From positions 4,154,001 through 4,218,000 of the forward strand of contig NZ_CP095741.1 in assembly GCF_023078475.1 (NCBI RefSeq): DNA of 64,000 nucleotides. Reading direction: 5' to 3'. A model generated the notes under the pieces. The model had not been told where the DNA came from. It worked only from the letters and a program-made list of their open reading frames with translations, and did not search any database. This stretch comes from Luteibacter aegosomaticola (lineage in GTDB: Bacteria > Pseudomonadota > Gammaproteobacteria > Xanthomonadales > Rhodanobacteraceae). The stretch's first letter is position 1, and each line of letters begins with the position of its first letter. The position numbers and the translations under genes were made by a program. Below, piece after piece: positions 44,101-53,262 of this stretch.

Positions 44101-44632
44101 TGTGCTGGAGCACGGCGGTGACGTCGCCTGGCGCCTGCGCCTGCAGGTTCGCAAGCGGTTGCGTTTCGACCCACGCGCCACCGCCCTCTTGCGCCAGGCG
44201 CAGCAGGCGGTGGCCGCTCACGGCAAGCATGCCGCCCTGTCCATCGGCCGCGAGCGACTGGCCGCGATCGACGAGCAGACGTTTCTCACCCGGCGACACC
44301 CAGGCGAACGTACCCTCGTCGTTGCGACGCTGCAGGCCTGCACGCGAGGCCACCCACAGGTGTCCGCCGGCGTCTTCCGCCATCGCGACGACTTCAGACG
44401 TCTGGAAGCCCTTCGCAGGGCCAATACCTTCAAAGCCCAGGCCATCGAAGCGGTACAGGCCTTTCTCCGTACCCACCCAGAGGAAGCCGTCGTGGCCCTC
44501 CTGGAGACGCACGACGGAGAGGCTGGTAAGACCGTTGCCCTGGTCGTAGACCGTCAGAGGCAGCTGGACCGCGGAGGCGTGGGCCAACGTCGCGATGAGC
44601 CCAAGCGCCAGCGTGGCAGCCACGCGAAGCAT
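41165..44632 (-). CDS. Propeller-sensor hybrid histidine kinase with degenerate receiver
   Basis: About 1155 residues from ATG 44632, with AAGG 4 nt upstream. A signal/anchor (MLRVAATLALGLIATLAHA) precedes a periplasmic region of Reg_prop-type propeller repeats (HDGFLWVGTEKGLYRFDG and many W-x-G/A-x-x-x-G-L variants) and a Y_Y_Y domain (RYRLPGVDGGWVE). A membrane segment lies near 740, then HisKA with H793 (VGHDLRAPLN), HATPase (NLLGNAAKFTHGG, GSGLGLAI) and a receiver. In the receiver the phospho-acceptor position is E1080 (VITELRFPGG) and the acidic pocket reads VVEPH, so it is probably not phosphorylated. It pairs with the regulator gene 4 nt upstream. Signals sensed by such propeller kinases in other bacteria are often glycans; here it is unknown. 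Confidence 0.92.
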   Translation of the reverse strand: MLRVAATLALGLIATLAHASAVQLPLTVYDQGNGLTSLSVVRLQEGHDGFLWVGTEKGLYRFDGLGFEGIGPAKGFQTSEVVAMAEDAGGHLWVASRAGLQRRNDEGTFAWVSPGEKRLLVDRGQSLAADGQGGMLAVSGHRLLRLAQEGGGAWVETQPLANLQAQAPGDVTAVLQHSGTTWFGCGPALCRLRNGVLTRFGEDKGVPADKWLGLLASRDGSVWARGIGHVLRLPPNATAFVAHDMPEGHMKVAASSIDIVEDRAGRILTRTDVGLARWDGGQWQLFDAANGLPGVGISSMVSDRDGMVWMGTYGRGVYYWSSADAVEDWTAAQGLSGNLVWSIARADAHTLWVASEAGAEVIEPEQNAAHRAPLALPPPAQAHAVIADGKGALWYFLFDGRVARYDTQTHETRVVTTLPYLIRGALRDHTGRLWAYTLGGLFEIDPLKGTATRAAPDLIPSTMCSDASEDTAGRLWVACSAGLFRLSGGRWTHVQLQPGESAGGYENIAVTPDGRLWLSALQPGLWVADTSDKDTLAAAPVDDALLADTRFYFLRVDQRGRLWAGGGSGVDVLDHGAWARLSMRDGLLWDETNHGAFLADTDGTVWIGAPVGLTHVLDPDQLLAPRNILPVLTGVHYGDAPVDTREALPYKEAAALVLHFGVANNNAGHPVRFRYRLPGVDGGWVETAQREVRYASLPSGHYTFEVQAVDVNRRVASPPLTLSFTVAPPWWQTPWAYAAAVLLVLAVMWVAWRWRMRVLIAHARRLEAVVEVRTSELRDALQARRMLLAHVGHDLRAPLNTILSAVRKWRRGDVGRDYPRIIERHVHQQMALIDELLEFSRGELTGLRLEPAPGYLHAFLHELAERAELLAERHGNHLTTHFDERLPALVVADFRRLGQVLMNLLGNAAKFTHGGTVVLHAEVLHGPGNGVRLGFTVEDTGIGMDPKALEALRQPFARGDNAARHDGSGLGLAIVEQLLEHMGSRLAVEAVPTGGSRFTFAVEVPLASVDDVEAELAPGEDAGEVDGADEVVLVVEPHAPTRAVLCDLLDGYGFHSVAAADGQAALQAMQAHRPALVITELRFPGGDGWRLLHAARDLHKDLPVLLYAATHPAPSFVTHVNFNGVLLKPATAGELMRQVMKLAVTRPGLTPSPVG

Positions 44633-44636
44633 GGCC

Positions 44637-45452
44637 TTAGCCACGTTCGATGGCCACGTCGCGGGTGGGCACGTCTCGGGTGGGCGTGTCATCGGCGGTA
44701 ACGGTGGCGGCTGCACGCCGGTAATCGCCTGGCGTCACCCCAAAGCGTTCACGGAACGCCGTCGCGAAATTGGCCGCGCTGCGGAAGCCGATGGTGCTGG
44801 CGATATCCTGCATGCCGAGGCTCGTACCCGCGAGCAACTCGCGGCTCTTGCGCAGGCGCTCTTCGCGGATCCACGCGAACACCGTGGTGCCCAGGCGCTG
44901 GCGGAAGATCGCCGAGAGACGCTTATCGTACGTACCGACTGCCGCGGCAATCTCATCAAGGCCCAGCGGCTCGGCCAGGCGCTGGCTGACGAAACGCATG
45001 GCGGCGCGCAACACCACCTCGTCACGGCCCATCGGCATATCCGCCGGCACATCACCTGGCACGCCGCGGCGGGTCAGGCGCAGGTGGATGCGTACGCGCG
45101 CCAGCAGCTCAGCCGGGCTGCACGATTTAAGGATGTAATCCACGGCGCCCTGGCCCAGGCCCGCCAGGCGCTCTTCTTCGCTGGCCGCGGCAGTCAGGAA
45201 CAGGATAGGCACGTCGCGCGCGGGCTGGATTTCCTGCAACAGGCGGCAAACGGTAAACCCATCCATGCCCGGCATGCGCACATCGAGGAGGATCAGGTCC
45301 GGCGCGAGCGCTTGCGCACGCTGCACACCCTGCTCGGCCGTGGTGGCCAGGCTCACCCGATACGGTTCGGCCCGAAGGGCCAGGATGAGCTCGCGGATGC
45401 CCTCGGGGGCATCATCGATCACCAGAATGTGTGGTTCCTGCGCCGACACCAT
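44637..45452 (-). CDS. Response regulator, receiver + AraC-type HTH
   Basis: 271 residues from ATG 45452, preceded by GGGGGGAAG. The receiver is complete: D13/D14 (VIDDAPEG), phospho-acceptor D57 (ILLDVRMPGMDG), T87 and K109 (DYILKSCSP). The C-terminal 100 residues are an AraC-family double helix-turn-helix (ELLAGTSLGMQDIASTIGF, then NFATAFRERFGVTPGDYRR). It is the upstream gene of the two-gene kinase operon and the likely output of the hybrid kinase. Together they form a split version of the hybrid two-component systems that regulate glycan use in Bacteroidetes. Confidence 0.94.
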   Translation of the reverse strand: MVSAQEPHILVIDDAPEGIRELILALRAEPYRVSLATTAEQGVQRAQALAPDLILLDVRMPGMDGFTVCRLLQEIQPARDVPILFLTAAASEEERLAGLGQGAVDYILKSCSPAELLARVRIHLRLTRRGVPGDVPADMPMGRDEVVLRAAMRFVSQRLAEPLGLDEIAAAVGTYDKRLSAIFRQRLGTTVFAWIREERLRKSRELLAGTSLGMQDIASTIGFRSAANFATAFRERFGVTPGDYRRAAATVTADDTPTRDVPTRDVAIERG

Positions 45453-45492
45453 CTTCCCCCCGGTAGGGGCGATCGCCACGTCCGGTGGCGCG

Positions 45493-45521
45493 CCCGGCGC
45501 GAAGTATACGTTTACGCCGGG
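45493..45521 (-). promoter_or_regulatory. -10 box framed by an inverted repeat, upstream of the response regulator
   Basis: TATACT at 45508-45503 on the minus strand, 51 nt before the ATG, sits between CCCGGCG (45493-45499) and CGCCGGG (45515-45521). No good -35 box is seen. The inverted repeat could be an operator. Confidence 0.4.
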
Positions 45522-45639
45522 TAAGATTCCCCTCAAGCAAACGGCTTTGACGCTCTGGCGAAGTCTTGCTCACATAGGGGGCACTACCATTTCTGCACAT
45601 TCCAAACGACGCAGCAGCGACGAGAAGACCGTGCAAGGC

Positions 45640-46530
45640 ATGGATTCGATTGACAATCTGGGCGACCTCTACCTGCTGGTGCAGGCGATCGAGGCAGGCG
45701 GTTTCTCCGCTGCCGCGACCAAGCTGGGGACGACCCGTTCACTGATCAGCCGCCGCATCCTCGCCCTGGAAGAACGTCTCGGCGCACGCCTGCTCCACCG
45801 CAATGCTCGCCAGTTTGGGGTGACGGCCACCGGTGAGCGCGTGTACCAGCACGCCGCCGCCATGTGCGAAGCCGCGGTAGCCGCTGAACAGGCAGCACGC
45901 CTGCCGGGCGAAGACCAGCGCCTGGTGCGCATTGAAGCGCACGGCCTTCTCTCCCCGATGGTCGCGAGCTTTATGTCGGATTTCACCGCCGTGCACCCGC
46001 GCACACGTTTTGCCGTGTCCGTGGGCGGTGGCGATATGAACCAGCTGCTGCGCCAGCAGACCGATGTGATCCTGAGCCTGCGTGACACCTTGCCGGACAG
46101 CACCGACGTGGTGGCCCGTTCGCTCGGCGCGCTGCGCCGCGTGACCGTCGCCAGCCCCGATCTCTTGCGCCGTGTGGGTGTGCCCCGCCACCCCGGTGAA
46201 CTGGACGACGAGGATTGCATCTCGCTCGGCGCGGACGCTTCCGGTTTCTGGCACTTCCGCGGCGTGGCGCCGCGGCGGCGCAACGTGCGCGTGGCCTTCG
46301 CCGATGTCGCCGCGCTACTCGCGGCAGTGGAAGGTGGCCTCGGCGTCGCCCAGCTGCCGCATTATCTTGTGGCCGACCAGTTTGCGAGCGGCAAGCTCAC
46401 GACCCTGCTGGAGGCGTTCGAACCCGAGCCCCTCCCGCTCCACGCTCTGACGGTCACCGGCCGCGTCGCCTCCGACGCCACCGTCAGCTTCGTGCGTTTT
46501 ATGCAAAGCAAGCTAGCCGCGATCGCCTAA
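45640..46530 (+). CDS. LysR-family transcriptional regulator
   Basis: 296 residues from ATG 45640 (GTG 45631 also possible). N-terminal winged helix-turn-helix: FSAAATKLGTTRSLISRRIL, then LEERLGARLLHRNARQFGVT. The rest is the effector-binding domain of the CrgA/DsdC-like subgroup (RRVTVASPDLLRR, then ADVAALLAAVEGGLGVAQLP). Divergent from the response regulator gene, not from an obvious metabolic target, so its regulon cannot be guessed. A minimal REP follows. Confidence 0.93.
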   Translation: MDSIDNLGDLYLLVQAIEAGGFSAAATKLGTTRSLISRRILALEERLGARLLHRNARQFGVTATGERVYQHAAAMCEAAVAAEQAARLPGEDQRLVRIEAHGLLSPMVASFMSDFTAVHPRTRFAVSVGGGDMNQLLRQQTDVILSLRDTLPDSTDVVARSLGALRRVTVASPDLLRRVGVPRHPGELDDEDCISLGADASGFWHFRGVAPRRRNVRVAFADVAALLAAVEGGLGVAQLPHYLVADQFASGKLTTLLEAFEPEPLPLHALTVTGRVASDATVSFVRFMQSKLAAIA

Positions 46531-46538
46531 ACGCCGTT

Positions 46539-46564
46539 GTAGGAGCGCGCGAGCGCGCTCCTAC
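46539..46564. repeat. Minimal single REP hairpin
   Basis: GTAGGAGCGCGC-GAGCGCGCTCCTAC, one hairpin with no spacer. It appears to be the product of deletion between two class B arms. It lies between the convergent LysR and hypothetical genes. Confidence 0.88.
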
Positions 46565-46570
46565 ATGGGG

Positions 46571-46915
46571 TTAGAAACGGAGCTCTTCGGGGATTTGCAT
46601 GCCGTTGCGTTCGGCGTGTTCGAAGCGAAGGGTGCTGTAGCAGGACGCGGCACGGTCGGTGCCTTCGCGGATCATGGCGCAAATGCCGTTAGCCGCGAGC
46701 GCCAGATCGGGAAATTCCTCATCCCCATCCTCCTCCATCTCGTGCAAGCGATCAGCGAGTAGCTGCGCCGAGCTGCGTGCGTAGTTCAACCATTCCATCG
46801 CGAGGTTAAACTCCTCGTACGAGGTCTGCTTTTCGGTGGGCCGGGGCGGTGCACCGTCCATGCGAAGCATGCGGACGGTGACACCTTTGACGGGGACTTT
46901 TTCTGCGTTTTCCAT
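46571..46915 (-). CDS. Conserved-looking cytoplasmic protein of unknown function
   Basis: 114 residues from ATG 46915, with a strong AAGGAGAG 6 nt upstream; the longer open frame lacks support. It is acidic and helical, with EEFNLAMEWLNYARSSAQLL and a C-terminal helix containing CYSTLRFEHAERNG. No membrane segment or known motif. A 22-bp perfect palindrome lies 27 nt before its start codon. Confidence 0.72.
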   Translation of the reverse strand: MENAEKVPVKGVTVRMLRMDGAPPRPTEKQTSYEEFNLAMEWLNYARSSAQLLADRLHEMEEDGDEEFPDLALAANGICAMIREGTDRAASCYSTLRFEHAERNGMQIPEELRF

Positions 46916-46941
46916 CGTTCTCTCCTTCAGTGACATCGCAT

Positions 46942-46963
46942 CGCCACGCAACGTTGCGTGGCG
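46942..46963. promoter_or_regulatory. 22-bp perfect palindrome upstream of the 114-residue protein
   Basis: CGCCACGCAAC followed directly by its exact reverse complement GTTGCGTGGCG. It could be a repressor operator or form a leader hairpin. The sequence does not resemble the REP families. Confidence 0.6.
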
Positions 46964-47091
46964 TCCTACGAGCGGTTGATTCGGTGGAGAAAACGATAGC
47001 AACGGAGCAGGCCACCGCTATGTAGGCGGCGCCCACGCCTCTTCGTACGTGATCGCAGACAGGCGTGTAGTCCTGCGTTTGTAGTCCTAGC

Positions 47092-48256
<1,165 letters not shown>

Positions 48257-49153
48257 ATGCGCAAGGATATCCAGGACATCATGGCCTTCATTGCCGTCGC
48301 TCGGGAGCGCAGCTTCACGCGGGCCGCAGCCAGGCTTGGCACCTCGCAGTCGGCGCTAAGCCATGCGATTCGGGGGCTCGAAGCACGGCTAGGGGTCCGG
48401 CTACTGACCCGAACCACGCGTAGTGTCGCTCCCACCGAAGCCGGCGAACGCTTGATGCAAAGCGTGGCGCCCCGGCTTGAGGAAATCGAAGCCGAAGTCG
48501 AGGCACTGGGCGAGTTACGCGAAAAGCCGGCTGGCAACCTGCGCATCACCACCGCCGAGCACGCGGCCAATACGATTATCTGGCCCGCGCTGGAACGCTT
48601 CCTTCCGCAATACCCGGACATTACCGTGGAAGTGGCCATCAATTACGAGCTCGTCGATATCGTGGCCGAGCGCTTCGATATCGGCATCCGCCTCGGCGAG
48701 CAGTTGGCACGCGACATGATCGCCGTGCCGATCGGGCCCTACATGCGCATGGCGGTCGTGGGTTCCCCCACGTACTTTGCGCAACGGAAGAAGCCCAAGA
48801 CTCCTGAAGACCTTACCCGCCATAACTGCATCAACCTGCGCCTGCCCACGCACGGCGGGCTGATGCCGTGGGACTTCGACAAGGACGGGCGCGAGATCAA
48901 GGTGCGTGTAGAGGGCCAGGCCATCGCCAGTAGCGGCACCCAGGTGCTCGACGCGGCCATGCGTGGCCTCGGCCTTGGCTGGGTGCCCGAAGACATGGCC
49001 CAACCGCACATCGACAGCGGCGCGGTGATTCGCGTGCTGGAAAAGTGGTGCACCCCCTTCCCCGGCTACCACCTCTACTACCCCAACCGCAGGCATGGCG
49101 CGCCCGCGCTAACGGCCCTGGTAGACGCCCTGAGGTATCCCCGGCCGTCGTAA
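48257..49153 (+). CDS. LysR-family transcriptional regulator
   Basis: 298 residues. Helix-turn-helix: SFTRAAARLGTSQSALSHAI, then LEARLGVRLLTRTTRSVAPT. The effector domain is typical of the group that controls aldo/keto reductases and quinone reductases (IDIVAERFDIGIRLGEQL, FFGH-like region replaced by VVGSPTYFAQRKKP). Divergently transcribed from the reductase gene, which is therefore the probable target. A GST gene follows on the same strand after 44 nt. Confidence 0.94.
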   Translation: MRKDIQDIMAFIAVARERSFTRAAARLGTSQSALSHAIRGLEARLGVRLLTRTTRSVAPTEAGERLMQSVAPRLEEIEAEVEALGELREKPAGNLRITTAEHAANTIIWPALERFLPQYPDITVEVAINYELVDIVAERFDIGIRLGEQLARDMIAVPIGPYMRMAVVGSPTYFAQRKKPKTPEDLTRHNCINLRLPTHGGLMPWDFDKDGREIKVRVEGQAIASSGTQVLDAAMRGLGLGWVPEDMAQPHIDSGAVIRVLEKWCTPFPGYHLYYPNRRHGAPALTALVDALRYPRPS

Positions 49154-49197
49154 CGACCAGCATTGCGGTATGGTCGGCCCACCGGGAGGGTCTGACC

Positions 49198-49836
49198 ATG
49201 ACGATTACGATCACGTGTTTCGAGAAGTCACCGGATGGAGGCAAGGGCCTGGCCCGCGATACTCGGGTGCGCTGGGCGCTTGAAGAGGTGGGGCAGCCGT
49301 ATGAGGTTCGCGGCGTGCCGTTTCCGAGCCTGAAGGAACCGGCGCACCTTGCACGGCATCCCTTCGGGCAGATCCCTGTGTTCGAGGAAGATGGCCTCAC
49401 CCTGTTCGAATCGGGTGCGATCATTTTCCACTTGGCCGAGCGCTACGGCAGCCTGCTTCCCGACGACCCGGATGCGCGCATGCGTGCGCTCATGTGGATG
49501 TTCGCCGCGCTCAGCTCCGTCGAGCCGCCCATCCTCGATCTCTCCAACGCCCGCTTCGCCGAAGGCCAGCAGCCGTGGGCCGAACAACGCATGCCCGTGG
49601 TGCTCGAGCGCATCCGCCAGCGCCTCGACCAGCTCGCCGCGCACATGGGCGACAGCGAATGGCTCGAAGGCGAATTCACCGTCGGCGATCTCATGATGAT
49701 CTCGGTGCTACAGCGGCTGAAGCCCTCCGGCATCCTCGCCGGCCATCCCACGCTCGCAGCCTATGTCGAACGCGGCCATGCAAGGCCAGCGTACCAACGC
49801 GCCTACGCCGCACAAGCCGCCTACAACAACCCGTAA
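49198..49836 (+). CDS. Glutathione S-transferase family protein
   Basis: 212 residues from ATG 49198 with GGGAGGG upstream. N-terminal thioredoxin-like domain (about 1-80) with the cis-Pro segment HPFGQIPVFEEDGLTLFESG that binds glutathione, then an all-helical C-terminal domain ending in FTVGDLMMISVL. The usual N-terminal Ser/Cys position is not clear in CFEKSPDGGKG. Probably detoxifies electrophiles. It may be read from the LysR promoter. Confidence 0.9.
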   Translation: MTITITCFEKSPDGGKGLARDTRVRWALEEVGQPYEVRGVPFPSLKEPAHLARHPFGQIPVFEEDGLTLFESGAIIFHLAERYGSLLPDDPDARMRALMWMFAALSSVEPPILDLSNARFAEGQQPWAEQRMPVVLERIRQRLDQLAAHMGDSEWLEGEFTVGDLMMISVLQRLKPSGILAGHPTLAAYVERGHARPAYQRAYAAQAAYNNP

Positions 49837-49844
49837 AAGCCCTT

Positions 49845-49910
49845 GTAGGAGCGCGCTTGCGCGCGATGGGTGCTTGCGGCAGGGCCCATCGCGAGCAAGC
49901 TCGCTCCTAC
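49845..49910. repeat. REP pair, class B with mismatched arm variants
   Basis: Left arm GCGCGCTTGCGCGC, right arm GCGAGCAAGCTCGC, both with GTAGGAG tips. Convergent-gene position. Confidence 0.9.
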
Positions 49911-49925
49911 AAGAGCGGGGTGTTC

Positions 49926-51581
49926 TTAGAACAAAACGGCGGCTTTGCCGATCGCAATCCAGATGCCGATGAGGAACGGAATCCCCACCAGCGCCCAGGC
50001 CACGACGCCAACGATACCGAACGAACCACGCGCAGCGTCTTCGGCGCTGGCGGCGACCGCCGCGTTTTCATGCTGCAGCGACTTCTCGTGGGCCAGTTCC
50101 GCGTCCGTCATCAGGTCGCTTTCCTTCACCGGCTTCACCAGCAGGTTGCAGATCATGCCGACCAGCAGAAGCACCGCCAGGATGTACAGCGTGCGGTCGT
50201 ACACCAGGTTCTTGGCCACGCCCGCATCGAGCTGGGCCTGGCGCACCGCGGCGATCAGGAACGGGCCGGCCACGCCGGCGACCGACCACGCCGTAAGCAG
50301 GCGGCCGTGGATCGCGCCAACCATCTGCGTGCCGAACAGGTCGGAGAGATAGGCCGGCACGGTGGCGAAACCACCGCCGTACATCGACAGGATCACGCAG
50401 ACCGCGAGCACGAACAGGCCGGCCATACCCGCATGGCCGAGCGACGGCAGCGCGCAGTACAGGGCGATGCCCAGGGCGAAGAAAACGACGTAGGTGGTCT
50501 TGCGCCCAAGGAAGTCGGACATCGACGCCCAGAAGATACGGCCGAGGCTGTTGAACAGGCTGATCAGGCCAACAAGCCCTGCGGCAGAAGCCGCGATGGC
50601 TGCCTTCTGTTCCGCACTGAGATCCACGGAAGCATCGAGGCCGAGCAGCTTGCCGCCGAACACATCCTGGAACATCGGGCTGGCCATGGAGAGCACGCCG
50701 ATACCGGCCGTGACGTTCATGCACAGCACCACCCAGATCAACCAGAACTGCGGGGTCTTCCACGCTCGGTTGAGGTGGACATGGCGGTGGGTGATCAACT
50801 TGTTCGTGGCGGCGGCCGGCGGCGTCCAGTCGCGCGGGCGCCAGCCCGAAGGCGGGACGCGGAAGCCGAATGCGCCGAGGGTCATCACCACGAGGTACAG
50901 GGCGCCCATGACGATGAGCGTGGTCGACACGCCCGGCACGCCATCGTGCGCAAACTTCTGCATGAGGGCCACGGCGATCGGCGCACCGATCAGGGCGCCA
51001 CCGCCGTAGCCCATGATGGCGAAGCCCGTGGCCAGGCCGCGACGGTCAGGGAACCATTTAATGAGAGTCGAGACGGGCGTGATGTAGCCCAGCCCCTGTC
51101 CGATGCCGCCCAGGACGCCGGCGCCGAGGTAGACCAGCCAGAGCTGGTGGATGGCGACGCCGATGCCGCCGATGATGAGACCGCCACCCCAGCAAAGCGC
51201 CGCGATGAAGCCAGCTTTACGCGGGCCGGCGTGTTCCAGCCACGCGCCCCAGATCGCCGCCGAGATACCCAGCATGGCGATGAAGGTTTCGAAGATGTGG
51301 TTGACCGCCGGAACGGTCCAGTTACACCCCGTGGCAAACAGCTGGTCGAAGAAGCTCAGCTGGGCGCAGACGGCCGGATTGGCCTCCGCCACCAGCTTGG
51401 TCATCGGCAGCCAGAACACGGAGAACCCGTAGGCCATGCCGATACACAGGTGGATCGCCAGGGCCGCCGTAGGCACCAGCCAGCGGTTGAATCGTGGCCC
51501 GGCCAGGGTGTTTTCCCGCGCCAGGATCGAACCCTTACCACGCGCCGACGGCTCGCCGTCGCGCTTCACTGCCTCGTCCAT
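49926..51581 (-). CDS. MFS transporter, oxalate/formate antiporter-like (OFA) family
   Basis: 551 residues from ATG 51581, preceded by GGGGA. Twelve hydrophobic segments can be traced, beginning AALAIHLCIGMAYGFSVFWL. MFS loop motifs are present (PDRRGLATGFAIMGYGGGAL; SDFLGRKTTYVVF). A long soluble loop between halves (about 240-290) and an inter-helix insertion after the first helix (AVCAQLSFFDQLFATGCNW) are typical of this branch. The substrate, likely an organic acid, cannot be told. No catabolic gene is adjacent. Confidence 0.9.
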   Translation of the reverse strand: MDEAVKRDGEPSARGKGSILARENTLAGPRFNRWLVPTAALAIHLCIGMAYGFSVFWLPMTKLVAEANPAVCAQLSFFDQLFATGCNWTVPAVNHIFETFIAMLGISAAIWGAWLEHAGPRKAGFIAALCWGGGLIIGGIGVAIHQLWLVYLGAGVLGGIGQGLGYITPVSTLIKWFPDRRGLATGFAIMGYGGGALIGAPIAVALMQKFAHDGVPGVSTTLIVMGALYLVVMTLGAFGFRVPPSGWRPRDWTPPAAATNKLITHRHVHLNRAWKTPQFWLIWVVLCMNVTAGIGVLSMASPMFQDVFGGKLLGLDASVDLSAEQKAAIAASAAGLVGLISLFNSLGRIFWASMSDFLGRKTTYVVFFALGIALYCALPSLGHAGMAGLFVLAVCVILSMYGGGFATVPAYLSDLFGTQMVGAIHGRLLTAWSVAGVAGPFLIAAVRQAQLDAGVAKNLVYDRTLYILAVLLLVGMICNLLVKPVKESDLMTDAELAHEKSLQHENAAVAASAEDAARGSFGIVGVVAWALVGIPFLIGIWIAIGKAAVLF

Positions 51582-51681
51582 CGTTTTTTCCCCAGGGGTG
51601 TGGACCACCGGGCGGGATACTCCCATGGATTTCGCAGGGCCGGAAGCCTCCCTTGGTCTAACCCCCGCCGACAACAGCGGG

Positions 51682-53085
51682 CTAGTTACCCGTGATGAAG
51701 CGCCTCAGGTCGGAGGCCAGCACCGGCCGCTGCGTGGCGTCTTCGCCGATCGTATGGCCCGAGGGGTAGATGTGCGCCTCCCAACGATTCGCCGGCACGC
51801 CGACCTGACGCAGCGTGAGGATGCCCTCGTAGGCCGGGGTACTCAGGTCGTAGATGCCGCCGGCCGTGAAGAGCTTCAGGCCGGGGTGCGCTTTCATCCC
51901 TTCCGCGACGTAGCCCGCGAACGGCCACTCATCCGGGCTGCCGCCGTAATTCCACGAGGTGTTGATCGCCAGGTTGAGCATGCGATAGGCCACCGGGCTG
52001 CGATAACCCAGCGAAACGAGGTAACGCGCCATCAGCGTCGACGGGCGCTTGCCCAAGGTCATGCCGGGGTCGCTGTAGGGCGGCTGCAACGCGTCGAGTG
52101 AATGGTCGGCAGTCATGCGGGTGTCCAGGCTGCCAACGATCTTGCCGCTATCGGCGAGCAGTGCCTTGCGGAAGGCAGGGGCCTCCGGCACGCGCGTCGC
52201 GGCTGCTTTGGCATCGTCGCTAGCCACGCCGATCCACTGCTTCACGTCCGCAGAGGATGGCGCTTGTGCCGACACCGCACGCTGGTAAGCCTCCATGCCG
52301 GACGGCAGGTCCGCACTGCCCTTGTGGTGAAACCACGCCGTCGCCGCCATGCTCGGCAACCGGCCCGCGGCTTGCATCGCGGGATCAGGCAGACCGCCCA
52401 ACGCGAGGGAAAGCAACGCGACGCCTCTGACTGAGGCGGCCTCTTTCGCCGATGCAAAGTGCAGCATCGCTGCCGCACGCGCCGTGCCGTAGCTCTCGCC
52501 CACCACGAATACCGTTGCGTTCTGCCGGCCGTGATCCACCAGCCACTGGTGCATCACGCTAAGCGTGGCGCGGGCATCCCCTTCGGCACCCCACGCAGCC
52601 TCGGGCTTCGTTCCCGTGAACGGCGCGCTCTCGCCGGTACCCAGCGGGTCGATGAAGACGAGGTCGGCGACATCGAGGAGCGCATCCGGGTTGTCCTCGA
52701 ACGCATCCTTCGCCGCGTCGTAGCGAACCGGGCCGAAGCCCTCCATATGCAACGACCACGACGATGCCCCCGGGCCGCCGTTAAACAGGAACACCACCGG
52801 GCGTGAGGCCTGCACCGGTGTCTCGGTGTAGCCAAACGTCGACACCAGTCCGACCGTTTGCCCTTCCGCCGTCACCGGGTACTCATCGACTGACGCCTCA
52901 TAAGGCGCGCTGCCGGTCGTGGTCTTCCATGAGCGCGATGCCTTGATGTGCACCGCCGGCCGGCTCGCCTGCTCCACTGTCGGCGCGAAGGCAAACGCGG
53001 CCGCCTGGGCAGGTGAAAGATCGCTCGCGGTGGCATCAAGGCACGCAAGCAGACAAGCAGTAGCAAGCACAGCGGAAAGGCGCAT
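51682..53085 (-). CDS. Secreted S10-family serine carboxypeptidase
   Basis: 467 residues with a signal peptide (MRLSAVLATACLLACLDATA). S10 signatures: VVFLFNGGPGASS (oxyanion hole), nucleophile S198 in VVGESYGTARAA, Asp in FTAGGIYDLSTP and His in YPSGHTIGE. It removes C-terminal residues from peptides in the periplasm or outside the cell. The TFGYTETP and WKTTTGSAPYEA segments match bacterial S10 enzymes. It stands alone. From 53086 to 53262 no gene or clear signal is seen. Confidence 0.94.
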   Translation of the reverse strand: MRLSAVLATACLLACLDATASDLSPAQAAAFAFAPTVEQASRPAVHIKASRSWKTTTGSAPYEASVDEYPVTAEGQTVGLVSTFGYTETPVQASRPVVFLFNGGPGASSWSLHMEGFGPVRYDAAKDAFEDNPDALLDVADLVFIDPLGTGESAPFTGTKPEAAWGAEGDARATLSVMHQWLVDHGRQNATVFVVGESYGTARAAAMLHFASAKEAASVRGVALLSLALGGLPDPAMQAAGRLPSMAATAWFHHKGSADLPSGMEAYQRAVSAQAPSSADVKQWIGVASDDAKAAATRVPEAPAFRKALLADSGKIVGSLDTRMTADHSLDALQPPYSDPGMTLGKRPSTLMARYLVSLGYRSPVAYRMLNLAINTSWNYGGSPDEWPFAGYVAEGMKAHPGLKLFTAGGIYDLSTPAYEGILTLRQVGVPANRWEAHIYPSGHTIGEDATQRPVLASDLRRFITGN

Positions 53086-53262
53086 CGGCTCAACTCATGG
53101 CGGCGGGACACTCGCAGTGTCACCGACCTAACCGTGCAGCGCATGTGCACAAAGCTGGGCACCCCATCCGGCTGACGACGTTGCGGGGCTTAATGCCATT
53201 CGGAGGGTGTAAATCTCCACAAAAAGGGGAACACTACCGCGTCAGCTCATCCCGGACGCCCC

